A stretch of DNA of 64,000 bases from contig NZ_CP064686.1 of NCBI RefSeq assembly GCF_023100905.1, forward strand, positions 2,976,001 through 3,040,000, in the 5' to 3' direction. Below are positions 53,007-63,368 of this stretch, in pieces. Under the pieces are notes generated by a model. That model did not search any database. It had not been told where the DNA came from and saw nothing but the letters and a program-made list of their open reading frames with translations. This DNA comes from Bradyrhizobium sp. 4 (GTDB lineage: Bacteria > Pseudomonadota > Alphaproteobacteria > Rhizobiales > Xanthobacteraceae). Positions within the stretch are counted from its first letter, which is position 1. Each line of letters opens with the position of its first letter. A program made the position numbers and the translations under genes.

Positions 53007-54038
53007 ATGCAGGTCGTTCGGATAGGTCTAGATCTGGCGAAGTATGTCTTCGAAGTTCACGGCGTCGACAACCACGGGAAAGTCGTTGTGCGAAAGAGGT
53101 TACGTCGCGATGCGGTGGCCGGCTTTTTCGCCAATTTACCGGCCTGCCTGGTCGGCATGGAGGCTTCCAACGGGGCACACTATTGGGCTCGCGTGCTCAC
53201 GGAGCTTGGCCATCAGGTCCGACTAATCAGCCCTCAGTTCGTGACACCATACGTCAAGTCGAACAAAAACGACCAGAACGATGCGGAAGCCATCTGCGAA
53301 GCGGTCGGTCGTCCGTCCATGCGCTTCGTGCCACCGAAATCAACCGATCAGCTGGCGGTACAGGCCGTCCACCGCATTCGCCGGCGCCTGGTCGCCGATC
53401 GAGTCAGGCTCGTCAATCAAATTCGCGGTCTTCTGTCCGAGCATGGGATTGTCATTGCCCGTGACATCGCGCAGCTGCGGCGTGGCCTCGCGGTCATCGT
53501 AGGAAACATCAATGACGACCTCAGCGAGATGCTCCGAGCGCTCATGAGGGAACTGCAAGAGGAGCTGTCCGAGCTTGATACCCGCATTGCAGCCTATGAC
53601 CGGCGGATAAGGGAAATCTTCCGTACGAGTGAGCAGTGCCAGCGGCTCGGCAAAATCGAAGGCGTCGGACCTGTGACAGCAACAGCCTTGGTCGCCGCCG
53701 TGGGCGATAGAAGCTGTTTCAAGAACGGCCGACAGTTCGCGGCTTGGCTTGGTCTGGTACCCAAGCAGCGATCCAGTGGAGGGCGGGCCCGCTTGTTCGG
53801 CATCAGCAAACGGGGGGATCGATACCTGCGGACGCTGATGATTCACGGAGCTCGCGCCGCTTTAAGCCGTGCTAATGGCAAGCAGGATCCGCGAAGCCTA
53901 TGGCTCGGCAAGATGCGGCAACGGCGCCATCCCAATGTCGCGGCCGTGGCTCTTGCCAACAAGAACGCGCGGATCGTGTGGGCTATGCTCACAGGCGGCG
54001 CGGCTTATGAGCCGGCGCTTTCGGTGAAGGCGGCCTGA
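53007..54038 (+). mobile_element. IS110-family transposase, intact
   Basis: A 343-residue DEDD transposase from ATG 53007 (AAGGAGG 7 nt upstream). Catalytic acidic residues are in IGLDLAKYVFEVHG, GMEASNGAHYW and QNDAEAICEA. The C-terminal domain has IEGVGPVTATALVAAVGD and GLVPKQRSSGGRARL with the family serine region. It shares layout with the frameshifted neighbour but differs along its length, so it is a separate IS type. Possibly active. Confidence 0.93.
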
Positions 54039-54373
54039 AGCGAAGCGGCAATCAAGGAAAGGAGGTCTCACCGGCAATTGCAACAAATGGCAGGAGATGG
54101 CGAAACGGTCACCCCGTCGCTTCCCGAACCTGATGTGTGGACCGGCACGGCTTGCGCCGATGTCTCGGGGCCGTTGAGGTGGAAGCGGGCGAAAACCATC
54201 GAGGCTCGCGGCGGAGACGTTGTCCAGCCGCATCAAGAAGCCGGATATACGTCAGCAGTTGTGGCCGTCGATCCTGATCAAGCCAGTCGTTGCAATCGGG
54301 CGGGGTCCATATACGTCCACACATGGCCCATCGCCGAAAGAGCGCCTCAGCCGCCGTGATGTCCGCCGTGGCT
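54039..54373. other. Region between IS110 and IS1182
   Basis: No gene supported. The last about 45 bp before the IS1182 end match 48150-48190. Confidence 0.45.
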
Positions 54374-55956
54374 GCGATTGTGTTGCAAAACTCCGGTTGA
54401 GATGACTCGCGAATCGTGATTCCGTTGGTTTGAGGCGGCATTTGCGGGAGCAGCGGATGTTAGGTCGGCAGGAGAGCGGCCAGGGCCAGTTCTTTTACTC
54501 CTTTGATCTCGACAAGGTGGTGCCGGTTGATCACCTGGTACGGCAAATCGACGCTTTTCTGGACCTGAGTTGGGTGCACAACGAGCTCGCTCCATTCTAC
54601 TCCCACACTGGCCGGCCTTCGATTGATCCGGTGCTCATGATCCGGATGCTGGTCTTTGCCTACGTATTTGCACTTCGTTCCGAGCGTCGGCTCTGCGCCG
54701 AGGTCCTGGTCAATCTGGCTTATAGATGGTTTTGCAAGCTCGGCATCGAGGATCATATCCCTGATCACTCGGTGTTTTGCCGGGCGCGGCGCGAACGCTT
54801 CCGTGAGAGCGATGCCTTACGCCGGGTTTTTGAACGTGTAGTGGCGCTGTGTATTTTGGCGGGGCTGGTCGGAGGCGAAGCGTTCTCAGTCGATGCGAGC
54901 CTGATCAAGCCCGATGTGAACAAGACTAGGCGACTTCCCGGCGACCAGCCTCTACCTGGCCAAAGGCGGAGGAAGCATCCCATGCGGTGCGCGAGTACAT
55001 CGCAGCGCTTGATGCTGCCAATAGCGATAAGGACGGCGATGAGGACGGCGGCGGTTCAAGTGAAGGCAGCCGTCGCCGCAAGCCTCCCAAGGAAGTCTCG
55101 CTCACCGATCCGCAAGCAACATGGGTTACGAGGCCGGGCGTGGATCCATTCTTTGCTTATGATGCGAACTATCTGATCGACAACAAGGCCGGGATCATCC
55201 CCGATGCGGTAGGCACGCGCGCGAACCGTGCGGTTGAGATTGCTGTCACCCAGATCATGGTGGACCGTGTTGAGCGTCGCTTCGATCTGCGCCCCAAGAG
55301 ATTTGCAGGCGACACGGCTTACGGCGCGGTCAGATTGCTCAAATGGCTAGTGGATCGCAAGATCACGCCGCACGTTCCGGTGTGGGACAAGTCGGCACGC
55401 CCCGATGGGCACCTTTAGCCGAGCGGACTTCGTCTTCGACAAAAAGCGCAATGTCTATGTTTGCCCGGGTGGCGCGGAACTGACCAGCACCGGCAATATC
55501 GACATCGTTTACTACAGGGCCAGCAAGAGCGATTGCTCTGGCTGCGCCTTGAAGCCCAAATGCACGACGGCGGTCGTGCGCAAAATTACCCGTGACGTAA
55601 ACGAAGATGTGCGCGATCATGCCCGTGCGCTGGCCAATACGGAAGCCTTCGAGCAATCGCACCGCGAGCGCAAAAAGGTCGAGATGCGTTTTGCTCATAT
55701 GAAACGCATTCTCAGGCTCGACCGGCTTCGGTTGCGGGGCCTGAATGGCGTCAGGGACGAAGTGCTGCTCACAGCCACCGCGCAGAACCTGAGGCGGCTG
55801 GCCAAGCTAATCTGCCGTCCCCCGCCACAACTGGCAGTCCCGTGCTGAAATCCACCAGCAAAACGGAAACCGCCGACACCCCGCACCAAAAAAACCGCCG
55901 AAACTCCAAAGCCAAGCTCGCCCCCAAGTCAGAAACGAGTTTTGCAACACAATCGC
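54374..55956 (+). mobile_element. IS1182-family element with perfect terminal repeats, transposase broken
   Basis: A 20-bp perfect inverted repeat GCGATTGTGTTGCAAAACTC (54374-54393) and its complement (55937-55956) bound 1583 bp. Inside is one transposase gene with two frameshifts. It is related to but distinct from the split element at 44318-48148. It sits within a sequence whose uninterrupted form is at 48150-48245. Confidence 0.88.
54457..55848 (+). pseudogene. IS1182 transposase with two frameshifts
   Basis: ATG 54457 (GGGAG upstream). Part 1: GQGQFFYSFDLDKVVPVDHL to LIKPDVNKTRRLPGDQ. A shift at about 54955 leads to WPKAEEASHAVREYIAALDA and FAYDANYLIDNKAG. A second shift at about 55408 (one extra G in GATGGGCAC) leads to TFSRADFVFDKKRNVYVCPG and RKKVEMRFAHMKRIL. 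About 460 residues if repaired. Confidence 0.88.
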
Positions 55957-56120
55957 TGCTAAACCGGACGCCGAGCTGAACTTGCCTCGACTGCAACTTC
56001 TGACCCACACGGGAAATCTATCGGACCTCGTAGACCGAACATAGTCTTCAGAAAAACGCTCGAATGAGTCAGAAGTCTTGACCAACTTAAACCGTGCAAT
56101 TCTGCTAATGTTTGAAGTTC

Positions 56121-57647
56121 GGGCGTGAGGCCTGCAGGGAGCCGACGGTGACAAACTTGGAAGTCTCCAACGCCCCCCTGCCAAACCGCCATTTGATAAT
56201 GAGCAGCCGGACAAAGCGGCACTCGATGAGGATCGGAAGCCGCCATCCGATCGCAATCTAAGGATTCGCTTGCGGGCACGATTGCAGCTGATCGGCGGCG
56301 CGCTCGCCTCAATTGCTGCCGTGGGAGCTATCGCCGGTGGCCTCGTCGGCTACTGGACTGTTTGGAAGACGCTTCGCGCAGACGTCTTTCCGGAAAGCCA
56401 AAAAACCCAAAAGGATGCTACGGCTCGGCCCGACGTTGCTCCCCGTTTGTCTCTCGTTGTCCTGCCATTCGCAAACCTCAACAACGATGCGGAGCAGGAC
56501 CATTTTGCCGACGGCCTTACGACCGATCTAACAACAGACCTCGCGCAAATGCCCGATACATTCGTTATCGGGCGGGGGACGGCTTTCACCTACAAAAATA
56601 AGCAAATCGATCTCAAGGCGCTCGGCAAGGATCTCGGCATCCGATGGGCGGTACAGGGCGCCGTGCAACGAGCCGGAGATCGGGTCCGGATGAACGTGTC
56701 ACTTGCCGAACTGTCGACTGGTCGCGACGTCTGGTCTGACCGCTTTGATGGCGATCGATCGAATCTTGCGACCTTACAGGAGCAGGTCACGGCGCGGCTC
56801 GCTCGCTCTCTCAACGTCGAACTCATCCAAGCCGAAAGCCGACGCAGCCAAATGGACAGACCAACCAATCCAGACGCTGTGGATTTCAGCATGCGCGGCT
56901 GGGCGAAGCGGTATGGCCCTCGGACCAAGTCAACGAACGAACAGGCAAACGACTTGTTCGACAGCGCACTGCGCCTCGATCGAAACAACATCGACGCAAT
57001 GATCGGCAAGGCGTTGTGCATAGCGGATGGCGTGATCTAAGGATGGTCAACATCCGTGATCGAGGACAAAAGGACGGCCCTCAAGCTGATTGATCAAGTT
57101 CTTGCACAACGGCCGGCGACCGCAAACGCGCACGCAGCCAAGGGCAACATTTTGAACTATGGAAATCCCGAGGCAGCTTTACCTGAATACGACGCAGCGC
57201 TGGAAATTGATCCTAATTCGCCCGTAGCGTACGCATCCAAGGGAATTGTACTTATTACGGCAGGACGTGCGCGCGAAGCGTTTCCCCCGATTCAGATCGC
57301 TCTGCTCCTAAGCCCCAAAGATCCGGCTGCTGGAACTTGGCGCTTTTTCCTCTGTCATGCTCATGTCCATCTGCGCCAATACACGGAAGGCATCGGGGAA
57401 TGTAAGCGCTCCATCAACTTGAATAAATTGGACTGGTTTCCGTAGTAGATCTGATTTCGGCTTATGGAGCCACTGGTCAGTTGGAGCTGGCCCAGCAAGC
57501 GTTGGTCGAATTGAATGCACTCCGACCGGACTTCACGATTAGTGGTTCCAGCAAATCGGCTACGCACGTTCGACTAATCCGCAGTTTCGTCGTGAGTACG
57601 ACGGCATCGTCGAAGGATTGAGGAAGGCAGGCGTTCGCGAGCAATGA
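56121..57647 (+). pseudogene. TolB-like/TPR protein (cyclase-associated type), several lesions
   Basis: The frame opens at 56121 without a start codon. It has one membrane helix (about 56276-56350), a TolB-like domain (LSLVVLPFANLNNDAEQDHF, GLTTDLTTDLAQMPDTFVIG, GIRWAVQGAVQRAGDRVRMN) and TPR repeats. Lesions: stop TAA at 57038-57040 in frame, a one-base loss at 57443, another shift near 57540, final stop at 57647. Full-length relatives usually carry an N-terminal cyclase or winged-helix domain, here missing next to the IS1182. Confidence 0.8.
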
Positions 57648-58323
57648 GATGGCCAGGATGTTCGTTGCTTGCTCAGTTGCGAGCAGAGGTCTCCTTCTGG
57701 GCCCATCTCGGACATTCTGACCGGCGCTGATGATGTCCGTCCCCGGAGCTCAAGCGGAAGTAAGCAGCCTGGGACACCAAAGGCCGCTCGTGACCCACTC
57801 TAGACGTCATATGCTTCAGGACCGCCTTGCCCTTGAGAGCGTAGCAGCGTCGCGGCGCATAGCGGGGCAGGTGGTCGCCTGCGCTCAGCAGCGCGCGAGA
57901 TCAAAATGCGAGGGGTACGCGGATATGTCAGTAGGCCGAGGTTTGCATCCAGCCTAGGCCATTGCTACCGGTTTACCAGCGTCCCCTCGTCGGAAACGCG
58001 CCACGCTGCCAAGCCGAAACATAGCGTTAGCATTAAGTTGGCCAGCAAGAGCAGGACCGAGGCAAGTGGCTCACACGCGCCTCGGGAACAGAACGTCCCT
58101 CCAGTCCGGAGACAGGTGGATGATTCGAAAAATGCAGCTGTGCTGACCTGGTTGCAGTTTGTTAAAAATTGCTGGATCAACAGCTTCGAACGGGGAGCGC
58201 AGCCATCGAGCGGTTCGTGCGGAGCCGGGGACTTCGCGCCGCGCTGATCGTAGCTAAGAGGCACGGCAGGAGTTATGATCTTTTCCTTCTCGCTCGGGTC
58301 ATTCGCTTCCAAGGAGTCTGGCA
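57648..58323. other. Low-coding region
   Basis: No supported gene. A minus frame (57965-58312) ends in a membrane-like helix (PLASVLLLLANLMLTLCFGL) but starts at a TTG without ribosome site. Confidence 0.4.
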
Positions 58324-58584
58324 GTGATCAAAATCTTACAAGGAATGCTCCTCGCGACCACGGTTCTCGCTGCTGCTAGTGGGGCGCACGCAGCGGCTGG
58401 CTGTGGCGAGGGCTGTCATAGGACAAGCGGTGGCGCATGTGTCGTTGACGGCTGGGGCACGGGAGCCAAGGTTCGGAACGAATGCCCGGCGACCTCTCGC
58501 CCCCGTCCACCCTGCGGCGGCGGGGATTTCATCTGGGACCGCACCAAACAGGCATGCTTCCAAAATAACCGCAGCTGGTTCTGA
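58324..58584 (+). CDS. Exported Cys-rich small protein
   Basis: GTG 58324 begins a signal peptide (MIKILQGMLLATTVLAAASG, cleaved near AHA). The 63-residue mature part has six cysteines (GCGEGCHRT, GACVVD, NECPAT, PPCGGG, QACF) and ends with a W-D-R...CF pattern. It recalls the GCG-CRPN type of rhizobial secreted proteins in its GCGxGxHR start. Likely periplasmic with disulphides. Function unknown. Confidence 0.65.
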   Translation: MIKILQGMLLATTVLAAASGAHAAAGCGEGCHRTSGGACVVDGWGTGAKVRNECPATSRPRPPCGGGDFIWDRTKQACFQNNRSWF

Positions 58585-58853
58585 TCTCGCGCCCCATTCA
58601 GGCGCGCTCTACACAGCGCAATCTGATCTCAGTGCGATGGCCTCAGAGCGGGTGGCAACGAGTTCGGACGGGAACAGCTTGGCCCTTATCTCGGCCAGTG
58701 CGTTGCTTCAAGGCCCGCTGTCGGCGCCGGCGCTGACGGGCTCGGTTCGCGTGCTTGGGATCAGGTGCGGACCTCCGGGCGCGGGAGCCGGCTAGCGCTG
58801 GACTGCTATGATGGTTGTGCGGCCCTGCCGCCGGCTTACAGCTCAACTGCGGA
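58585..58853. other. Intergenic region
   Basis: No feature seen. Confidence 0.35.
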
Positions 58854-59069
58854 CTAGCCGTCTTGGCAGGGAATACCGAAGTTGTCACAAGCGAGAGCGA
58901 ATGACTCTTTTGCTTTTGTATCCTCGAAGCAGAAGCGAGTGCCGACCTCTGCCTGATCGATCCACCAATCGACGTTGCTGCCTTTCGCGATGCGGGAGGC
59001 TTCGCCGCGTAACAGGTCCAGTTGTCTTCCCGCAGCACGAACGATCAGGCAATTTTTCTCTTTGGGCAT
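58854..59069 (-). CDS. Small hypothetical protein (71 aa)
   Basis: ATG 59069 with GAAGG 4 nt upstream. MPKEKNCLIVRAAGRQLDLL, RIAKGSNVDWWIDQAEVGTR, then FALACDNFGIPCQD. An alpha/beta protein with three cysteines. Reading frame intact; family unknown. Confidence 0.55.
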   Translation of the reverse strand: MPKEKNCLIVRAAGRQLDLLRGEASRIAKGSNVDWWIDQAEVGTRFCFEDTKAKESFALACDNFGIPCQDG

Positions 59070-59129
59070 AATACCTTCTCCAATGGCACAGGACGCGAAG
59101 TCATTGGTACTAAGAGCCGTGAACACGAA

Positions 59130-59159
59130 GGCCGCAGCAGGGGGACTGCTGCTGCGGCC
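59130..59159 (+). terminator. Hairpin resembling the cspA terminator
   Basis: Perfect 11-bp stem GGCCGCAGCAG / CTGCTGCGGCC. It and the following sequence (GTGAAATAT ... CCAGCCCCGG, to about 59215) resemble the region after cspA at 27423-27500, so this may be the 3' remnant of a lost cspA copy. Confidence 0.55.
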
Positions 59160-60646
59160 CGCGGTCAAAAATTCCGGGTGAAAAACGACGAGGTGAAATA
59201 TGCAGCCAGCCCCGGTGCGATGATTGTACCGCAACATCTCTGGCTCGCAATATGATCAGTTTCACAATCGGCAGAAGGCTTAACATGCATCAGTGCGCCG
59301 GCTCTCAGGTCCATGTCGATCGGGAACAATCGGCAATCTGGGTGCGTTCGCCTCCAGCTCCGGGCGATGTCTCGGAGCGGACGCGTAGAACTTCCGGCCT
59401 CAGGAATCATCGTCTGGGGCCGGCTTTTTGCAGGACCGCCTTGGCGCCAGTTTGATTTAGCGGTCGTCTATGCCATTTGGCAGATGAAAGGGTGGCGGTC
59501 GGAAGCTATCCGGGATATTTTGTCAATTCAGCGGAAGCTGGCGCACTGAGAGACGACCCGGCTTGGGGGCCTGAGGGTTGATGCCGGGGCCGCTCCGCCA
59601 GCTCGAAGAAGAGAGCTAACAAGCCTCCAATTTTTCCTCTGCGCGTTCGTTCCTCTAACGAGCGCTCGATCTCGCAAACTGCGGCGGCCTGCCGTTGCTA
59701 AATCCGGCCTGACCTCCGCCCCTCGATAGCCGCACCCGGCGCACACACAGCGCGGCTCGATACCAGACAAGCGAACCTCTCCGGCCAGGGAGTTGCGAGC
59801 CCAATGGCAGAAGATCAGGTGCCGCTTTCGGCCATCTCGCGCATCTCACCAAAGGTGATCTTCTGAAGCCGCATGCCGGTATTCATGGCCATGTCGCCGA
59901 GAGTCAATGGCCGGCCCTTAGCGGCTCAGCAGGCGCGCAAGGTGGGTAAACAAACGCGCTGGTTCACTTGGGTGGCCTGTTCGGGATAGCAAGGACCGGT
60001 CTAGCCCCCTAAAAAAAACATGGGCTCGAGCCTTGTTCGCCTATCAGCCTGGCGCGAAGGTAATTCGGCTTCAGGTCTTTCCCGTCCTGGGGCCGCTTCT
60101 TGGCAAGCCTGACTGAAAGATGAGTCACACAATGAAATGCGCACCCCCGGAAGAGGGTGGCATCGCCGCGGGATGTCGCGGCTTCGACGCTCGCAGTCTA
60201 ACGGAAAGCCCCTTTCTCACGAAGGGGCGGTTGAAGTCGCGGCGCCCAAGGGGAGGGCTCCGGGGCGGGCCGCCAGACGCGGCACGGATGCTTCTTACGC
60301 GGCCGCCCTTCTGGTCATTGGCGCACAAGCTTGGACCGCATACCGGCCATCATGGTGTAGGCAAAGCGCCGCCAGATCAGGTTCATCAGGACTAGCATGT
60401 CGCGTCCCCGTGTTCGATTCTGGTACTTTCGGCCCCCTCTGTTTCAGCAAGATTTCGCGGGGCCGGGAAATGGCTTCGTGCGAGGTTGGCAGGGTGGGGT
60501 CGTTGACGCCGCAAAGGAGGTCTGAGTGGGGATCATAATGGTGCCCAGTCGCGGCCGTCTCGCAACTCGACGACAAAATCTCGCTTTCAACTGGCAATCG
60601 GGACGCCGCGGTTGACCGTACAGAAATGGAGGAGTGCGGGGGCCAG
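59160..60646. other. 1.5 kb with only gene remnants
   Basis: A plus frame at about 59380-59549 (ASGIIVWGRLFAGPPWRQFD, then AVVYAIWQMKGWRSEAIRDI) looks like a decayed gene. At about 59650-59710 (minus) is a diverged copy of the 29552-29681 remnant. A 7-bp hairpin GCCCCTT / AAGGGGC lies at about 60206-60226. Nothing else is supported. Confidence 0.45.
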
Positions 60647-60913
60647 TCACGCTTGCGGCGCTTTCCGTTTTTGATTAGCTGTGCCACGGGCGCCCCTCAA
60701 GGCCGCTTCGATGGTCTTGAGCCGCGCACCTCGTCGGGATATTCCGCTTTGCTGCTTAGGCGCGGATGATCGGGACACTCTCGTAACCAGCCACAGATCG
60801 CTGCCGCAACTACCGCATTCATAACGCTTCAGTTCGTAGCCTTTGGTGACGAGGAAAACAGCTTTGAGCAGTCGAGCTTGGCTACAAACGGTGCATCCGG
60901 CTTCGCCGTTCAC
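60647..60913 (-). CDS. Small zinc-ribbon-like protein (88 aa)
   Basis: GTG 60913 is chosen because GGGAGG lies 5 nt before it. CTVCSQARLLKAVFLVTKGY, then YECGSCGSDLWLVTRVS gives two CxxC pairs, typical of a zinc ribbon. The basic C-terminus (KTIEAALRGARGTANQKRK) may bind nucleic acid. Confidence 0.65.
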   Translation of the reverse strand: MNGEAGCTVCSQARLLKAVFLVTKGYELKRYECGSCGSDLWLVTRVSRSSAPKQQSGISRRGARLKTIEAALRGARGTANQKRKAPQA

Positions 60914-61089
60914 GATCGCCTCCCGCAAGCAATTTGGCCGCAATGATCGAAATCAGAACTGAGTCTCGGTTCAGGAGCAATAGCGGCTCACGCTGGCGGG
61001 CCAATTTTCCATACAGCCACCCGGTAGTCGTCCGGAGGTGTAAACGCCGGCCATTGGAATTACCGTTCTCACCTTTTGGCGGACCAGCA

Positions 61090-61254
61090 ATGGCGCAAGG
61101 CGGTGGCACGGACAAGGCACCAACCCTCATTTGCAACAGATGTCAGCGTCCAATGGAGTTTCTCGCGTCCCTGCCAGCAATTGCAAACCTGCCCGCCGCC
61201 AATGCCTACAGGTGCATGCCCTGCCTGAGAGTTGAAACTATCGTTCTGGGCTGA
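61090..61254 (+). CDS. Small zinc-ribbon-like protein (54 aa)
   Basis: ATG 61090: MAQGGGTDKAPTLICNRCQR, PMEFLASLPAIANLPAANAY, then CMPCLRVETIVL. Two CxxC motifs 29 residues apart. Divergent from the zinc-ribbon gene at 60913. A 150-nt in-frame upstream extension is not needed. Confidence 0.6.
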   Translation: MAQGGGTDKAPTLICNRCQRPMEFLASLPAIANLPAANAYRCMPCLRVETIVLG

Positions 61255-61435
61255 AGGAAGGCACCGCCAGAGGACTACTTGGCTTGAGCTCGAAAGTCCG
61301 AGGCGAGCGTTTCATCTGTCAGGAGACGAACTCGTCTCCGGCATCAAGGCCTTCCCCGCACACCAGCAATGGCTGGTTGTCGGACGTGGCGCCGAGTAGA
61401 GCGCGAACCTCGCTTCTTCTCTGAACGTGGTGGGC
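61255..61435. other. Intergenic region
   Basis: Contains a palindrome GGAGACGA-AC-TCGTCTCC at about 61322-61339. No gene. Confidence 0.4.
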
Positions 61436-61765
61436 TCAGCGCGTTGGTAGCCGGTCCACTATGCTGGACAAGACCTTTGGCGGCAACGTGATGCCAGACA
61501 GCCTCCAGGTCGCTCCTTCATAATGCAGGCTAACGCTCCCGGCGTCCTGATTTGCTCCGAGCTTCACCGCAAACTCGACCGGCTTCACTAGCGTTATCCG
61601 CCCCACGAACACAAAGATGTTCGAAAGGGCAAGCTCGGCAAACGAAGACATCGTCCCAAATGTAATGTTTTCTGCCGCGTTGCGGATGACGTGCCCCCGC
61701 CAAATTAGGCCAGTTTGAACTGGAATTTTCCATTTATGATCCCCTGACGGGACGAGGAGAGTTCC

Positions 61766-62032
61766 ATGAAGGCATCGAAGTTTTCAGAGGCGCAGATTGC
61801 ATTCGTGCTGAAGCAGGCTGAAGACGGCTCGGCGGTGGCCGAGGTCTGCCGCAAGGCCGGGATCAGCGAGGCAACCTTCTACAACTGGCGGAAGAAGTAT
61901 GCAGGCTTGATGCCCTCGGAGATGAAGCGGCTGCGTCAGCTTGAGGAAGAGAACGGGAAGCTGAAGCGGATTGTCGCCGACCTGTCGTTGGACAAGGCCA
62001 TGCTTCAGGATGTGCTCTCAAAAAAGCTCTGA
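61766..62032 (+). CDS. IS3 OrfA (helix-turn-helix and leucine zipper)
   Basis: An 88-residue protein: HTH (KFSEAQIAFVLKQAEDGSAV, CRKAGISEATFYNWRKKYAG) followed by a leucine-zipper helix (RLRQLEEENGKLKRIVADLS). The slippery run AAAAAAG at 62020-62026, just before its stop, would allow -1 frameshifting into OrfB. Confidence 0.92.
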   Translation: MKASKFSEAQIAFVLKQAEDGSAVAEVCRKAGISEATFYNWRKKYAGLMPSEMKRLRQLEEENGKLKRIVADLSLDKAMLQDVLSKKL

Positions 62033-62064
62033 GGCCTGGCCGCAAGCGCGAGCTTGTCGACAAG

Positions 62065-62865
62065 GTGCGAAGTGACTGGAAGGTGTCAGTCAGGCGGGCC
62101 TGCTCCACGCTTCGGGTTGATCGCGCTCTTTACGTCTACAAGTCGAAGCGCGGCGACCAGGCCGCTCTCAAACACCGGATCAAGGACATCTGCGCGACGC
62201 GGGTGAGATACGGCTATCGGCGCATTCATGTGCTGCTGCAACGGGAGGGCTGGGCCGTTAACGTCAAACGGGTCTATCGCCTGTACCGGGAATTGAGCCT
62301 GCAATTACGCAACAAAACGCCCAAGCGCCGCGTCAAGGCCAAGTTGCGAGAAGATCGAACCGATGCCAAACAGATCAACGAGACCTGGGCCATGGACTTC
62401 GTTCACGACCAGCTGGCCACCGGCCGCAAACTCCGCGTGCTGACGATTGTCGACATCTTCAGCCGCTTCTCGCCGGCGGCCGATCCGCGGTTCAGCTATC
62501 GAGGCGAGGACGTTGTGCTGACTCTGGAGCGCATCTGCAAAACCGTCGGTTACCCGAAGAGCATTCGTGTGGATCAGGGATCGGAGTTCATCTCCCGCGA
62601 TCTCGACATCTGGGCTTATCAAAGAGGCGTTGTGCTCGACTTCTCACGTCCCGGCAAGCCGACGGACAATACCTTCATCGAATCCTTCAACGGCAAGTTC
62701 AGAACCGAATGCCTGAACATGCACTGGTTCCTGAGCCTTGACGACGCCCGGCAGAAAATGGAGGATTGGCGTAGAGACTACAACGAAGTCCGGCCCCATA
62801 GCGCGATCGGCAACAAGGCGCCGATATCGCTGTTGAATGGCTCATCGGCGCCCCCGCCGGCATGA
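62065..62865 (+). CDS. IS3 OrfB (DDE integrase domain)
   Basis: The DDE domain reads TWAMDFVHDQLATGRKL (first Asp), SIRVDQGSEFISRDL (second Asp) and TFIESFNGKFRTECLN (Glu). The real product is the OrfAB fusion made by -1 frameshifting at 62020; the frame is open from there, and ATG 62065 is only the first start inside it. All motifs are intact, so the element may be active. Confidence 0.92.
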   Translation: MRSDWKVSVRRACSTLRVDRALYVYKSKRGDQAALKHRIKDICATRVRYGYRRIHVLLQREGWAVNVKRVYRLYRELSLQLRNKTPKRRVKAKLREDRTDAKQINETWAMDFVHDQLATGRKLRVLTIVDIFSRFSPAADPRFSYRGEDVVLTLERICKTVGYPKSIRVDQGSEFISRDLDIWAYQRGVVLDFSRPGKPTDNTFIESFNGKFRTECLNMHWFLSLDDARQKMEDWRRDYNEVRPHSAIGNKAPISLLNGSSAPPPA

Positions 62866-63368
62866 GCTAAACCCCGGAAAATTCCAGCATCAGCTGGCCT
62901 AGTTTTGGGGAGCACTTCACGGACGGTGCCGCTCCTCAACAGGACGGACAAATTTTCCGGTGTCATGAGCTTGACCGCGAGATCGTCGGCAATTGTCGCA
63001 CCGAATGCGTTGACTGCCATTCGTTCAAACGGCTGCACCGGCCGCTTTCGGCCAATTCGGTCGAGATAAGCGGACACAACCTGATCGACTACCGAATGAC
63101 GGAGGCGCGGAAGATTAGTCCGGGCCATCACCTGAGCGGCATCTCCGCTTCGCACCGCCGAAACTAGGCCCAGGACCGAAACGAAGGCTGATCCGGCGTA
63201 GATGAAGAGGCAGATCAGGAACGCCGCCAGGATGCCAATGAGCCACCTCATGGAGCGGCAATCATGGTTCAAGGGGATTGTTCCAAGATGCGATCAGCAA
63301 GGGCCTCTGACGCCTCTTACGCGGCTGTTAGCCGAGAAGTTTAATCATGTTATCGTTGGAGGTCGGCA

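Larger units (their letters stand above)
61692..62924 (+). mobile_element. IS3-family element (IS407-like), 1233 bp
   Basis: Imperfect terminal inverted repeats start TGCCCCCGCCAAATTAGG (left) and TGCTCCCCAAAACTAGG (right, complement), then share a CTGGAATTTTCC block; the ends are TG...CA. Two overlapping frames, orfA and orfB, fill it. No clear target-site duplication is visible at the outer ends. Confidence 0.85.
61436..63251 (-). pseudogene. DUF2939 protein gene interrupted by an IS3 element
   Basis: The N-terminal part (ATG 63251 to about 62925) has a membrane helix (MRWLIGILAAFLICLFIYAG) and the DUF2939 start (AVRSGDAAQVMARTNLPRLR, ADDLAVKLMTPENLSVLLRS). The C-terminal part (about 61691 to 61436) continues with NAAENITFGTMSSFAELALS, VKPVEFAVKLG and WRLSGITLPPKVLSSIVD. 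The IS3 at 61692-62924 lies between them. About 190 residues if rejoined. Confidence 0.8.

Noticed and set aside
51644..54038. The two IS110 genes as one composite transposon
   Set aside because: They are different IS types in direct orientation with only 320 bp between them and no cargo gene.
60300..60440. tRNA-like string (GTGTTCGATTCTGG)
   Set aside because: The T-arm does not pair properly and no anticodon arm or acceptor strand could be built.
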